Assembly (NCBI GenBank): GCA_047601145.1
Contig: JASGJW010000001.1
Span: 2,046,001-2,110,000, forward strand
DNA: 64,000 nt
Origin: UBA7672 sp047601145
GTDB lineage: Bacteria; Pseudomonadota; Alphaproteobacteria; Caulobacterales; Hyphomonadaceae
Direction: 5' to 3'
Shown: piece after piece, positions 42,741 to 51,294 of the stretch
Layout of the letters: each line of letters opens with the position of its first letter
Numbering within the stretch: the stretch's first letter is position 1
Notes under the pieces: model-generated
The model's input: the letters and a program-made list of their open reading frames with translations, nothing else
Databases searched by the model: none
Told to the model about the DNA's origin: nothing
Program-made: the position numbers and the translations under genes

Positions 42741-42962
42741 TGGAGTTCGTTTCGTGTCGGCGGGCCGTCCCGTTTGCGGGGTACAGTGCGCAGGTGGGGA
42801 GGCCGGGTCTGGCGGGGGCTCGTGTACAGGAAAACGGGCCAAATACCAGCGGATAAAGCGGCGCAGGCGACGCCAAGGTAAACGCCTTTGCCCTTTGAAA
42901 TGGGGCTTTATGGCGGTATCGCAAGGATTGTCCGGGGCCGACAGCCAGAGAATGCCTGCGTC

Positions 42963-44108
42963 ATGAAAGCCGCTTCAGCGCTTGATTACCGCGAAATGGC
43001 GCGTCGCAGGCTGCCGCGCTTCCTGTTCGATTACATGGACGGCGGCTCCTACGACGAGGCGACGCTCGCGGCGAACCGGAACGACCTGAAGCGGATCGCG
43101 TTGCGCCAGCGCGTGCTGCGCGATGTGTCGGGGATCGACCTGTCGACGAGGCTGTTCGGGCAGACGATGAGCATGCCCGTGGCGCTCGCGCCGGTCGGGC
43201 TGGCGGGGATGCTGGCGCGGCGTGGGGAGGTGCAGGCAGCGCGGGCGGCGGAGGCGGCCGGCGTGCCGTTCACGCTGTCGACGGTGTCGGTCTGCGACAT
43301 GGGCGAAGTCGTTCGCGGCGTGAAGAAGCCGATCTGGTTCCAGCTCTACATGATCCGTGACCGTGGCTTCATGCGCGACATGATGGCGAAGGCGAAACAG
43401 TCGGGCTGTTCGGCGATGCTGTTCACCGTCGACATGCCGGTGGCGGGATCGCGTTATCGCGATCGCCGGTCGGGCATGTCCGGAGCACCGGGGGTTCTTG
43501 GCGCGACGCGACGGGCGTTCCAGGCGGTGCAGCATCCGGCGTGGGCGTGGGATGTCGGCCTGCTCGGCGGGCCGCATCACCTTGGCAATGTCGCGCCGAC
43601 ACTGAAGGGCAAGACGGGGCTTGAAGACTTCTTCCGCTGGCTGGGCGACAATTTCGATCCCGCGATCTCGTGGAAGGATCTCGATTTCATCCGGCAGGAA
43701 TGGACGGGACCGCTCATCCTCAAAGGCATCCTCGATGCGGAGGATGCGCGCGAGGCGGTGAAGCAGGGCGTCGACGGGATTGTCGTGTCGAACCATGGTG
43801 GGCGGCAGCTTGACGGCGTGATGTCGGCGGCGCGAGCCCTGCCTGCGATTGCGGATGCCGTGGGCGATCAACTGACCGTGCTTGCCGATGGCGGCGTTCG
43901 GTCGGGACTGGATGTCATCCGTATGCTGGCGCTGGGGGCGAAGGGCGTGCTGCTGGGACGCGCGTGGGCTTATGCCCTTGGCGGCGCGGGTCAGGCGGGC
44001 GTGAGCCACGTCCTGCAGCTGATCGATGCCGAGATGCGCGTCGCGATGGCGCTGACGGGCGTCACACGCATCGACCAGATCAGCCGGGACATTCTTCTAA
44101 GCGACTGA
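42963..44108 (+). CDS. lldD: FMN-dependent alpha-hydroxy acid dehydrogenase (L-lactate dehydrogenase)
   Basis: Membrane-associated FMN enzyme of 381 residues that oxidises L-lactate or a related 2-hydroxyacid to the keto acid with quinone as acceptor. The family begins YREMARRRLPRFLFDYMDGGS; FMN contacts appear in LAPVGLAGM and WFQLYMIRDRG; the active-site SNHGGRQLDG near residue 280 holds the catalytic histidine and arginine, followed by DGGVRSGLDVIRMLALGA and LLGRAWAYAL. Substrate is inferred from overall LldD likeness; glycolate or mandelate enzymes are related. Confidence 0.9.
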   Translation: MKAASALDYREMARRRLPRFLFDYMDGGSYDEATLAANRNDLKRIALRQRVLRDVSGIDLSTRLFGQTMSMPVALAPVGLAGMLARRGEVQAARAAEAAGVPFTLSTVSVCDMGEVVRGVKKPIWFQLYMIRDRGFMRDMMAKAKQSGCSAMLFTVDMPVAGSRYRDRRSGMSGAPGVLGATRRAFQAVQHPAWAWDVGLLGGPHHLGNVAPTLKGKTGLEDFFRWLGDNFDPAISWKDLDFIRQEWTGPLILKGILDAEDAREAVKQGVDGIVVSNHGGRQLDGVMSAARALPAIADAVGDQLTVLADGGVRSGLDVIRMLALGAKGVLLGRAWAYALGGAGQAGVSHVLQLIDAEMRVAMALTGVTRIDQISRDILLSD

Positions 44109-44113
44109 CCGCG

Positions 44114-44815
44114 TCAGACGACTGCGCCGAAGAGGCGCCCGATGCCGGCGGTGACGACCATGGCGAGGGCGCCCCAGAAGACGACGCGGATGACCGGGAT
44201 GATGGGCTTTGCATTGCCGGCCATGGCGCCGAGATAGCCGAGGACGGCGAGGTAGATCAGCGAGGCGCCCGAGACCCAGTATTCCAGGCCCTGCATCGGC
44301 GCGAGCCAGGCGATGATGAGCGGAAGGGCGGCGCCGATCGAGAAGCTGATGGCGGAAGCGAAGGCGGCCTGGATCGGTCGGGCTTCCGTGAAGCTCGAAA
44401 TGCCGAGTTCGTCGCGGGCATGCGCGGCGAGGGCGTCTTTCGCAGTGAGCTGGTCGGCGACCTGCTTGGCGAGGTCAGGCGTCAGGCCGCGCTCGACGTA
44501 GATCTGCGTGAGTTCCTGACGCTCGTGCTCGGGCATGTGAGCGAGTTCGTGTTTCTCTCGGGCGAGGTCGGCGTTTTCTGCGTCGCGCTGGGAGCTGACA
44601 GAAACGTATTCGCCTGCCGCCATCGACATTGCGCCGGCGACGAGGCCTGCAGCGCCAGCGATCAGCACGGCGTTGCGGTCAGTTCCGGCGGCGGCGACCC
44701 CGACGATGAGGCTGGCGGTGGAGACGATGCCGTCATTGGCGCCGAGGACCGCCGCGCGCAGCCAGCCAATGCGGTCGACCGCATGGCGTTCGACATGGTG
44801 TTTGATACGAGACAT
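44114..44815 (-). CDS. VIT1/CCC1 family (iron/manganese) transporter
   Basis: Integral membrane protein of 233 residues with five hydrophobic helices. The N-terminal RAAVLGANDGIVSTASLIVGVA and AGLVAGAMSMAAGEYVSVSSQ segments are VIT/CCC1 signatures; a hydrophilic metal-binding loop with EKHELAHMPEHERQELTQIY follows, then IQAAFASAISFSIGAALPL. The family moves Fe(II) or Mn(II) out of the cytoplasm. ATG 44815 starts the conserved region; the frame continues upstream without conserved sequence. Convergent with lldD, five bases apart. Confidence 0.9.
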   Translation of the reverse strand: MSRIKHHVERHAVDRIGWLRAAVLGANDGIVSTASLIVGVAAAGTDRNAVLIAGAAGLVAGAMSMAAGEYVSVSSQRDAENADLAREKHELAHMPEHERQELTQIYVERGLTPDLAKQVADQLTAKDALAAHARDELGISSFTEARPIQAAFASAISFSIGAALPLIIAWLAPMQGLEYWVSGASLIYLAVLGYLGAMAGNAKPIIPVIRVVFWGALAMVVTAGIGRLFGAVV

Positions 44816-44958
44816 CTGCGAGGCAAGTTTCCTGAATGATTGTCGCGTGCAGCCTAGCGAAAGGCATGCGCACGACCAACAGCAGAATGGCGCTGCTCTT
44901 GTTTCGCAAAAGCATCTGCGAGAGGCTGGGCGGACCTTGGCGCTGCGGGAGGGCAGGG

Positions 44959-46657
44959 ATGACAGGATCACGCCTCGCAACTGCGGTGGCAGCGTTGTTC
45001 GTTCTGCTGCTCTCCTCGTGTGGGACAGCGCCCCAGGAAGCCGCCGCGAAGCCGCGCCCCAACATCGTACTGCTGATGGTGGAAGACTTGAGCCCGCGTA
45101 TTGGCGCGTTTGGCGACGCCGTTGCACGCACGCCGAACCTCGATCGCATGGCCAGGCAAGGCGTGCGGTACACGAACGTCTTCACGTCAGCAGGCGTGTG
45201 TGCGCCGAGCCGCGCGGCGCTGATCACGGGCATGCACCAGGTCTCGATCGGTGCGCAACACATGCGAACGTCCGCCTATGTGTGGACGGATGGGTCGGGG
45301 CGTGCGGGATATGAGGCCGTGCCGCCGCCTTACGTGAAGGCGTTTCCAGAGCTGTTGCGGGCGGCAGGGTATTTCACGGTCAACAATTCGAAGACCGACT
45401 ACCAGTTCGGATCGCCCTTCACGGTGTGGGACGAGAACGGGACGTCGGCGCACTGGAAGGACCGGCCCGAAGGGATGCCGTTCTTTGCGATGTACAGCCA
45501 GACTGCGACGCATGAGAGTTCGCTGTTCCTGCCAGAGTCGCTGAAGCCCGGGTATGAGAGCGGCGCAGGCGCAGCGGCTGCGATGGAAGCGAAGCGCGCG
45601 GCGCTGGCCCAGCGTACGCGGCCGCAGGACGTGGTGGTGCCGCCCTATTATCCGGACACGCCGACCGTGCGGGCCGACATCGCGCGGCAATACGACAACG
45701 TGCAGGTCATGGATGCATGGGTCGGGGAGCGACTTGCCGAGCTGGAGAAGGCCGGCGTGCTGGACAATACGATCGTGATCTGGGCGACGGATCATGGCGA
45801 TGGGCTGCCGCGTGGGAAACGCTCGATCTACGACAGCGGGCTGCAGGCGCCGATGATCATCCGCTTTCCGGACGGACGGCAGGCTGGGGAGATCGACGAC
45901 CGGATGATCTCGTTCGTTGACCTGGCGCCGACGATCCTGTCGCTGGCGGGTGTGAGTGCGCCGAAGCATCTTCAGGGCGTTGATGCGCTGGGACCGAAAG
46001 GGAAGGCGCAGGAGCGGATCTTTGCGGAGCGCGATCGGTTCGACGAGTTCGACCGATCTCAGCCGGGCGGTGCGGACGCGCGCGTTCAAGTATGTCCGGA
46101 ACGAGTACATCAACGTGCCGTTCTACCTGCCGCTGGCCTATCGCGAGAACCTGCCGATGATGGCGGAGATGCGCCGCATGTTCACGGCGGGCCAGCTCTC
46201 GCCGCTGCAGGCGAGCTATTTCCAGACGCCTCGGCCGGCGGAGGAACTCTACGATCTGAAGGCCGATCCGGATGAGGTCAAAAATCTCGCTGACGATCCG
46301 GCGTTTCGCGGGGTGAAGACGGAGCTGGCGAGTTCGCTGTCGTCATGGCGGCAGACGATTGGCGATCCGGGCAAAATGCCGGAAGACCAGATGATCATGG
46401 CGGCGTGGGGGGCGCAGAGGCAGCCACAGACGGCGACGCCGGTGATCAGCGAGACGGCCGATGGGGCGGGCGCCGTGCGCGTTGCGCTGTCGAGCGGGAC
46501 TGACGGCGCATCGATCGGATACAGGCTGGCGGGTGAGGAGAGATGGCGTCTCTATTCGATGCCGTTCGATGTGCGGCGAGGCGCTCGCATCGAGGCGAAG
46601 GCGATACGCTATGGCTTTGTGGAGAGCGACGTGCTGGCGGTGACGCCGGGCGGCTAG
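44959..46657 (+). pseudogene. Sulfatase lipoprotein gene with a one-base frameshift
   Basis: Type I sulfatase gene split between two frames. The first part (44959 to about 46050) has a lipoprotein signal (LFVLLLSSC), the catalytic CAPSR motif at Cys81, site of formylglycine formation, and ATDHGDGLPRGKRSIYDSG. Similarity continues in the +1 frame from about 46052 (LSRAVRTRAFKYVRNEYIN) to the stop at 46657. Removing one G at about 46051 would join the halves into a protein of about 565 residues. The usual metal DD near the N-terminus reads ED. The C-terminal segment (VRVALSSGTDGASIGYRL) looks like a carbohydrate-enzyme accessory fold. Either a recent pseudogene or a sequencing error. Confidence 0.8.
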
Positions 46658-46658
46658 C

Positions 46659-47255
46659 CTACTGGATTTCGTCCGAGTCCCAGACGCTGCGGACCGCGAT
46701 GTCGGCCTCGACGCCGATATTGTACCAGGCGAGGCGGTCCTTCGAAGCGTTGATGATGAAGAAGTGCTCGTGCGGCTTCATCGCGAGCGTGAGCTGGGTG
46801 CGCAGCTGCTGCACGGTCTGCTTGGAACGGAGCACCCACATGTCGCCGGCGCAGCGGGTCATCTTGCCGGCTTCGCGGAGGATGCGCTCGAAGCGGTCAT
46901 TGCCGGCGAGCAGGCGCGCGGCGATGAAATAGTTGCAGACCGGAACCTCGGTCTCGCCTGCATCGAGGCGGGGATCGCCGAACTTGCGTTTCTTCGGCGC
47001 CTTGAAGTCCCAACGCAGGTTCGGGTGGCAGTCGGCGCGGTGGAAGTCGGTGTCCGTGCCGCAGGCGAGGAAGGTGCCGGCCTGGACGCGGCCTTCCTTC
47101 AGAAAATCGATGAGGCGCGAGCGGGGGTAGGGGCCGTATTCCTTGTCGGCGATCCTGATGCGCCACTTCACGCCCTCGAAAGGGGGCGGCGGCGTGTGCA
47201 GCCCCTCTTCGTCGCCCGGTCCCACGGGCTGTCTGAGTTCAAGCGTGTCGCTCAT
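46659..47255 (-). CDS. GYF-like domain protein
   Basis: Cytoplasmic protein of 198 residues. The segment WRIRIADKEYGPYPRSRLIDFLKEGRV (about residues 31-57) resembles the GYF_2 domain, a short protein-interaction module. The remainder (FKAPKKRKFGDPRLDAGETEVPVCN, FIAARLLAGNDRFERILREAGK, EHFFIINASKDRLAWYNIGVEADIAV) is not recognised. ATG 47255 is chosen because the frame upstream has no conserved features. It diverges from the crotonase gene and ends one base from the sulfatase pseudogene. Confidence 0.75.
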   Translation of the reverse strand: MSDTLELRQPVGPGDEEGLHTPPPPFEGVKWRIRIADKEYGPYPRSRLIDFLKEGRVQAGTFLACGTDTDFHRADCHPNLRWDFKAPKKRKFGDPRLDAGETEVPVCNYFIAARLLAGNDRFERILREAGKMTRCAGDMWVLRSKQTVQQLRTQLTLAMKPHEHFFIINASKDRLAWYNIGVEADIAVRSVWDSDEIQ

Positions 47256-47281
47256 AGAGACAGCGTGTTCCGCAAACCCCT

Positions 47282-47326
47282 GTTTACGTTTAGTTGTAGG
47301 GGAAGCCACCTTTTCCAAAGGTAAAC
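47282..47326. promoter_or_regulatory. Nested inverted repeats upstream of the crotonase gene
   Basis: ACCTTT-tcc-AAAGGT (47308-47322) is nested inside GTTTAC (47282-47287) and GTAAAC (47321-47326), in the 94-base divergent gap between the GYF-like and crotonase genes. It may bind a TetR-type fatty-acid regulator, but this is inference. Confidence 0.5.
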
Positions 47327-47349
47327 GGGCCAAAGAACGGGAGAGACCC

Positions 47350-48138
47350 ATGAGCGGCTATGAGTTCATCAAAACCGAGACGGAAGGCCGTCTTTTCATC
47401 GTGACGATCAACCGTCCGGACCAGCTCAACTGCCTGCATCCAATGGGAAATGCAGAGATGGGCAAGGCTTTTGACGAGTTCGCCGCCAACCCGGACCTGT
47501 GGGTTGCAATCGTCACCGGAGCCGGGGAAAAAGCGTTCTCGGCCGGCAACGATCTCAAATTCGCGGCCTCGGGCCAGAAATCGCCGGTGCCGATGCCGTC
47601 TTCGGGATTTGGCGGGCTGACGTCACGTTATGACCTCTACAAGCCGGTGATCGCGGCGGTGAACGGGTTCGCCATGGGCGGCGGGTTCGAAATCGCGCTG
47701 GCAGCGGACATCATCATCGCGGCGGAGAACGCCAAGTTCGCCCTGCCGGAGCCGCGCGTGGGCTTCGCAGCGCTGGCGGCCGGCATGCACCGCCTGCCGC
47801 GGCAGGTGCCACTGAAGAAGGCGATGGGCATGATGCTGACCGGCCGGACGGTTTCGGCGGCCGAGGGCAAGGAGATCGGTTTCGTCACGGATGTCGTGCC
47901 GCAGGGCAAGGCTCTCGAGGAAGCCAAGCGCTGGGCCGGCATGATCCTCGAGTGCTCGCCGATGGCGATCCGCGCGACGAAGGAGACGGTGATGACCGGC
48001 CTCAACACGGCGGACTTCAAGACGGCGTTCGACCACAAGGTTGCGGGCATCGGCAGGCTGATGAAGTCGGCCGACCACATCGAAGGACCGAAGGCCTTCG
48101 CCGAGAAGCGCAAGCCGGTGTGGAAGAACGAGCCGTAG
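47350..48138 (+). CDS. Enoyl-CoA hydratase/isomerase (crotonase) family protein
   Basis: Crotonase-fold acyl-CoA enzyme of 262 residues. The first oxyanion-hole segment is AFSAGNDLKFAA near residue 65; the second is NGFAMGGGFEIALAADIIIAAENAKFALPEPRVGF at about 103-137, which carries both catalytic glutamates of true hydratases (GGGFE and LPEPR). Hence a hydratase is likely, on beta-oxidation or branched-chain substrates. GGGAGA lies five bases before ATG 47350. A longer frame upstream is not conserved. The following APH-like kinase starts 51 bases later on the same strand. Confidence 0.92.
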   Translation: MSGYEFIKTETEGRLFIVTINRPDQLNCLHPMGNAEMGKAFDEFAANPDLWVAIVTGAGEKAFSAGNDLKFAASGQKSPVPMPSSGFGGLTSRYDLYKPVIAAVNGFAMGGGFEIALAADIIIAAENAKFALPEPRVGFAALAAGMHRLPRQVPLKKAMGMMLTGRTVSAAEGKEIGFVTDVVPQGKALEEAKRWAGMILECSPMAIRATKETVMTGLNTADFKTAFDHKVAGIGRLMKSADHIEGPKAFAEKRKPVWKNEP

Positions 48139-48189
48139 GGCGCGCGACCACTCGCTCACTCATCCGGGCTGGCGGGCGTTGGAGAGTGC

Positions 48190-49125
48190 ATGAGCTCCGC
48201 ACCTGACTTCAGGCAACTGGCCGCCGCGCATGGCATCGAGCTGGACAAGGACAGTTCGATGCTGCGCATGGGCGGCGCAGACGCTGAGTACTACGGCGCT
48301 ATGGCGCGCGATATGTCTGGCGCCCACTGGATGCTGCGCGCGCCGAGGCGGGGCGATGTGCAGCTGGCCGGGCGGCAGGAGGCGATCGTGCTGTCGTTCG
48401 TGCGCGGCAGGATCCCCGTCGTGGTGCCGGACTGGCAGGTGCATACGGACAAGCTGATTGCCTATCGCGTGCTGCCTGGAATTCCGGCGGCGGAGGTCGA
48501 TCCGCTGATGGGCGAGCTGATCTGGCGGTTGCCACAGAGCCGGACGCCGTCAGCGTTTTCCGAGACGCTCGGGGAGACGCTGGCGAAGCTGCACTCGCTT
48601 GATGTTGGTGCAGCTGCGGCTGCGGGTGTTCCGGCAATCCGGGCGGAGGAAGTTCGCGAGCGGATGCGGCTGCGGATGGAGGAGTGCAACACGCTTGCGA
48701 CTGTGCCGGAGACGCTATGGGGGCTGTGGCAGAAGTGGGTCGATGGCGATGATTTCTGGCCGCGGCATGTCGCGCTGGTGAATGGCGATATCTATCATCC
48801 GCGCCTGTTCGTTGATGCGGACTATCGGGTGGTGGGGATCGACGACTGGTCGCAGGCGGAGATCAACGACCCGGCCATGGACTTCTCGCTCTATTTCGCT
48901 GCGGCGGGCAGGGACGCGATGGAAGAGCTGATCAGGCGCTATGCGGAAGAGGGCGGGCGGACATGGGCCCGCATGGCCGACCAGGCAGAGATGTACTACT
49001 GGGCGAGCCCGGTGCGTTTCGCGGCCTACGCCATGAAGACGGGCGACCTCTCACACCTGATGAACGTCAAGAACATGGTGCATCGATATGCGTCGATGCT
49101 CGAGGACTCGGGCTATGTGGGTTAG
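48190..49125 (+). CDS. Aminoglycoside/macrolide phosphotransferase-like kinase
   Basis: APH-fold protein of 311 residues similar in layout to macrolide 2'-phosphotransferases (Mph). N-lobe: IVLSFVRGRIPVVVPDWQV and AYRVLPG. The catalytic loop reads VNGDIYHPRLFVD where Mph enzymes have HGDLHPGH, so the histidine is asparagine while the aspartate remains. The metal-binding loop VVGIDDWSQAEINDPAMDF is intact. Substrate may be a natural product or metabolite; resistance cannot be assumed. It probably shares a transcript with the crotonase gene. The start ATG 48190 follows GGAGAG. Confidence 0.82.
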   Translation: MSSAPDFRQLAAAHGIELDKDSSMLRMGGADAEYYGAMARDMSGAHWMLRAPRRGDVQLAGRQEAIVLSFVRGRIPVVVPDWQVHTDKLIAYRVLPGIPAAEVDPLMGELIWRLPQSRTPSAFSETLGETLAKLHSLDVGAAAAAGVPAIRAEEVRERMRLRMEECNTLATVPETLWGLWQKWVDGDDFWPRHVALVNGDIYHPRLFVDADYRVVGIDDWSQAEINDPAMDFSLYFAAAGRDAMEELIRRYAEEGGRTWARMADQAEMYYWASPVRFAAYAMKTGDLSHLMNVKNMVHRYASMLEDSGYVG

Positions 49126-49134
49126 CCTCGGAGG

Positions 49135-49743
49135 CTAGCCGATATCCGTGCCGTGCATCGTGCGGAAGTCGACTGCGAAGCCGCCTTCGATGTAGCGGAC
49201 GCAGGTGCCGGCGCGTTCGCCGACCTGGACGCGGTCGCCGATCATGGGGCGGGCGCCCGAGGTCTTGAGGGCGACGCCGAAGATCGAAACGTCGGCCACG
49301 GCGCAGACAATCGAGGTGCCTTTGCCATAGACGGCGGTGACCTGGCCGCCGCCGGGGCGGCGTTCGGCTTCGCGTTCGTCGCTGAGGCCGAGGCGGCCCT
49401 TGTTGATGAGCCAGGTGAGCTGGTCTGCAATCTTGTCGCGTTTGCGCGGCGGGACCTTGAACTCGATGGCGTAACCGATCTCGTTGAGCACGCGGGCGAC
49501 GACGCCTTCGACGCGGCCGATATCGTCAATGTAAAGGACGAGGTTCTCACCTTGGCTCAGCGGGCGCGCGAGATTGATGCGGAGGCCGCCGGCACAGACG
49601 TCGACGGTGGTGCAGGTGAACTCTTCGCCTTCGCCGGTGAGGCCGCGCACGCGCACGGCCCAGTTCACACGGCGATATTTGCGGCGGTCGAGCTCTTCCT
49701 TCCGCCGTATCGATGATCTTGCTTCTGCTTGCGCCAAATGCAT
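49135..49743 (-). CDS. Protein with two PilZ domains
   Basis: Probable cyclic-di-GMP effector of 202 residues. The first PilZ domain (about residues 18-108) has the R-x3-R box (RRKYRR) and DVCAGGLRI, where cysteine replaces the usual serine of D/N-x-S-x-x-G. The second domain (about 130-200) keeps the later motif DVSIFGVAL but lacks a clear arginine box, so it may only dimerise. It probably links c-di-GMP to motility or surface functions. Convergent with the APH-like kinase gene, nine bases apart. Confidence 0.85.
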   Translation of the reverse strand: MHLAQAEARSSIRRKEELDRRKYRRVNWAVRVRGLTGEGEEFTCTTVDVCAGGLRINLARPLSQGENLVLYIDDIGRVEGVVARVLNEIGYAIEFKVPPRKRDKIADQLTWLINKGRLGLSDEREAERRPGGGQVTAVYGKGTSIVCAVADVSIFGVALKTSGARPMIGDRVQVGERAGTCVRYIEGGFAVDFRTMHGTDIG

Positions 49744-49804
49744 GGCTTCCCTCGTCCACGGGAGAGGGGTCTCCCCAAGGCCGCGAGGTTAGTGCCGCAA
49801 TGGT

Positions 49805-49975
49805 TTACAAGCCCTTGCGGGGAGCGCTTTCGGGGGCGGTTGGGAGAGGCGGAAGCGCCTGATTCCGGGCGGTATTTGGCGCAGGACCTTTAGGACCGCG
49901 CGGCGCCGGACTGCGGTTGGCCAGCTCGGGATGCTGGCGCGACAGGCAGTAGGGCGTCGGCGGCTTGCGGATCAT
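49805..49975 (-). CDS. Small proline-rich protein coupled to the PAS gene
   Basis: A 56-codon frame starting MIRKPPTPYCLSRQHPEL and ending at TAA; proline, alanine and arginine rich and probably disordered. Its ATG overlaps the TGA of the PAS-domain gene as ATGA, the classic arrangement for translational coupling, and it fills most of the otherwise empty 228-base gap before the PilZ gene. Family unknown. It could be a partner peptide of the PAS protein, or a chance frame. Confidence 0.5.
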   Translation of the reverse strand: MIRKPPTPYCLSRQHPELANRSPAPRGPKGPAPNTARNQALPPLPTAPESAPRKGL

Positions 49976-50505
49976 GTCGAGCTGACGAGCCGGATCGAGG
50001 GTTTGAGATCGGGCGCGGGCGGATAGATCGCCACCGCCTGGAGGCGCCGGAGCGGACGACCACCGAGCGTTTCTTCCGGCGTCATCGCCTGGCAGAGACC
50101 AAGGAAGCGGTGCTGCGCGCCGGGGCGACCGAAGAGGGGGGCCAGCGCGAATTCGAGATCGACACGCTTGCCGGTCAGCGTTTCGCCACGGGCGCGGATG
50201 AGCGTCGGGCCGCGATCCATTATGGCGGACGCAAGCGCCGCGTTGACGAGGCGGCGATCGGGTTCGTTCCAGATCGACAGGAAATTGTGGTCGCTCAGCT
50301 GGCGGCCAAACAGGCGCTCGAGCGTGTGGCCGACACGGCTGAACGAGAAGTCGCGATCGGCGACGTGGTTAAGCACGAACAGCCGGCCGACGAGCCCGGG
50401 ATAATCGTCCGTGGTCGGGCCATCATTGGCCGCGACGCCGTCGGACAGACGCCGCCAGGCGTCCAGGACGGCCTGTGTATTCGGATGGGCCTTGAGCTCT
50501 TCCAT
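49972..50505 (-). CDS. PAS_5-like domain protein
   Basis: Single-domain sensory protein of 177 residues. The fold runs from GLVGRLFVLNHVADRDFSFSRVGHTLERLFGRQLSDHNFLSIW (PAS core) through GPTLIRARGETLTGKRVDLEFALAPL. It resembles the PAS_5 family, which includes the Caulobacter polarity modulator MopJ; equivalence to MopJ is not established. ATG 50505 is preferred to a TTG at 50520, which has no better ribosome-binding site. A small proline-rich frame overlaps its stop. The heptamer ACTCTAC lies at 50521, just upstream. Confidence 0.8.
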   Translation of the reverse strand: MEELKAHPNTQAVLDAWRRLSDGVAANDGPTTDDYPGLVGRLFVLNHVADRDFSFSRVGHTLERLFGRQLSDHNFLSIWNEPDRRLVNAALASAIMDRGPTLIRARGETLTGKRVDLEFALAPLFGRPGAQHRFLGLCQAMTPEETLGGRPLRRLQAVAIYPPAPDLKPSIRLVSST

Positions 50506-50620
50506 AGAAATCTTCGCCAAACTCTACGCTGATCGGAATCCCCCAATCCGCCCGGGGACTATCGCAATGGCCGGGCCATGACGCGCAGCAGGGGAATCAC
50601 GACCCGAAACCGCGCGTTTT

Positions 50621-50688
50621 CCCGCTGAGCGGGAGATCGGGGCCGCGCGAGGGCAGCTTTGCGGGCGAAGCCCCGGGGAGACCCGGGG
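50621..50688. other. Non-coding gap 50506-50836 with two hairpins
   Basis: This 331-base divergent gap holds no convincing gene. It contains CCCGC-TGA-GCGGG (50621-50633) and CCCCGGG-gaga-CCCGGGG (50671-50688). They may be transcript leaders or binding sites; no function can be assigned. Confidence 0.4.
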
Positions 50689-50836
50689 GAAGCGTTTCAT
50701 GGCGATACATGCTGGTGGCGAGAGTGCCGATAATGCGGCCCCGGACCCTGAAGCAAAACTGCTCCGATTGAAGAGATGCTTGTGTGCGGGAGCGGGCGTA
50801 CGCATCTCCTCGCCCCGAGCCCCGGAGGATGTCGCG

Positions 50837-51292
50837 ATGAACACCAACAACCTGCTGATGTATGCGGCCTGGGCCGCGCTGGCCGGGGCGTTGATCCCTG
50901 TGATGGCGGCGCTGCAGGGGACGCTGGGTCGAACGATCCAGTCGCCGCTTCATGCCTCGTTGATCGCGGTGGGGATGTCATTCCTGGCGGTGGGGCTGGT
51001 GTTCGCGGCGTTCCGGCCAACGATGCCTGCGGCCAATCTCTTTGCGGCTGTGCCGCCACTGGCGTGGCTGGGCGGGATGGCGATGGCGTTCTATGCGATC
51101 AGCGCGACCTATCTTGCGCCGCGCTTTGGCGTTGGGAATTTCGTGATGTGTGTCGTGGTGGCGCAACTCATCATGTCGACCCTCATCGACCAGTTCGGTC
51201 TGTTCGGCGCGCCGATCTATCCCGCTGACCTGAAACGGTTCGGCGGGCTCGCCCTGCTGGCGGGTGGGGCGGCCTTGGTTGCGATAAAGTAA
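50837..51292 (+). CDS. DMT/YdcZ (DUF606) family membrane protein
   Basis: Small integral membrane protein of 151 residues with four to five hydrophobic helices. The N-terminus ALAGALIPVMAALQGTLGRTIQSPLHASLIAVGMSFLAV matches the YdcZ half of the drug/metabolite transporter superfamily; such proteins usually work as dimers of one five-helix unit. Conserved glycines and WLGGMAMAFYAISATYLAPRFG follow. GGAGG lies eight bases before ATG 50837. Substrate unknown. Its stop is two bases from the convergent methyltransferase gene. Confidence 0.85.
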   Translation: MNTNNLLMYAAWAALAGALIPVMAALQGTLGRTIQSPLHASLIAVGMSFLAVGLVFAAFRPTMPAANLFAAVPPLAWLGGMAMAFYAISATYLAPRFGVGNFVMCVVVAQLIMSTLIDQFGLFGAPIYPADLKRFGGLALLAGGAALVAIK

Positions 51293-51294
51293 GG

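Noticed and set aside
48190..49125. Macrolide resistance gene
   Set aside because: The catalytic loop differs from Mph enzymes and there is no resistance or mobility context.
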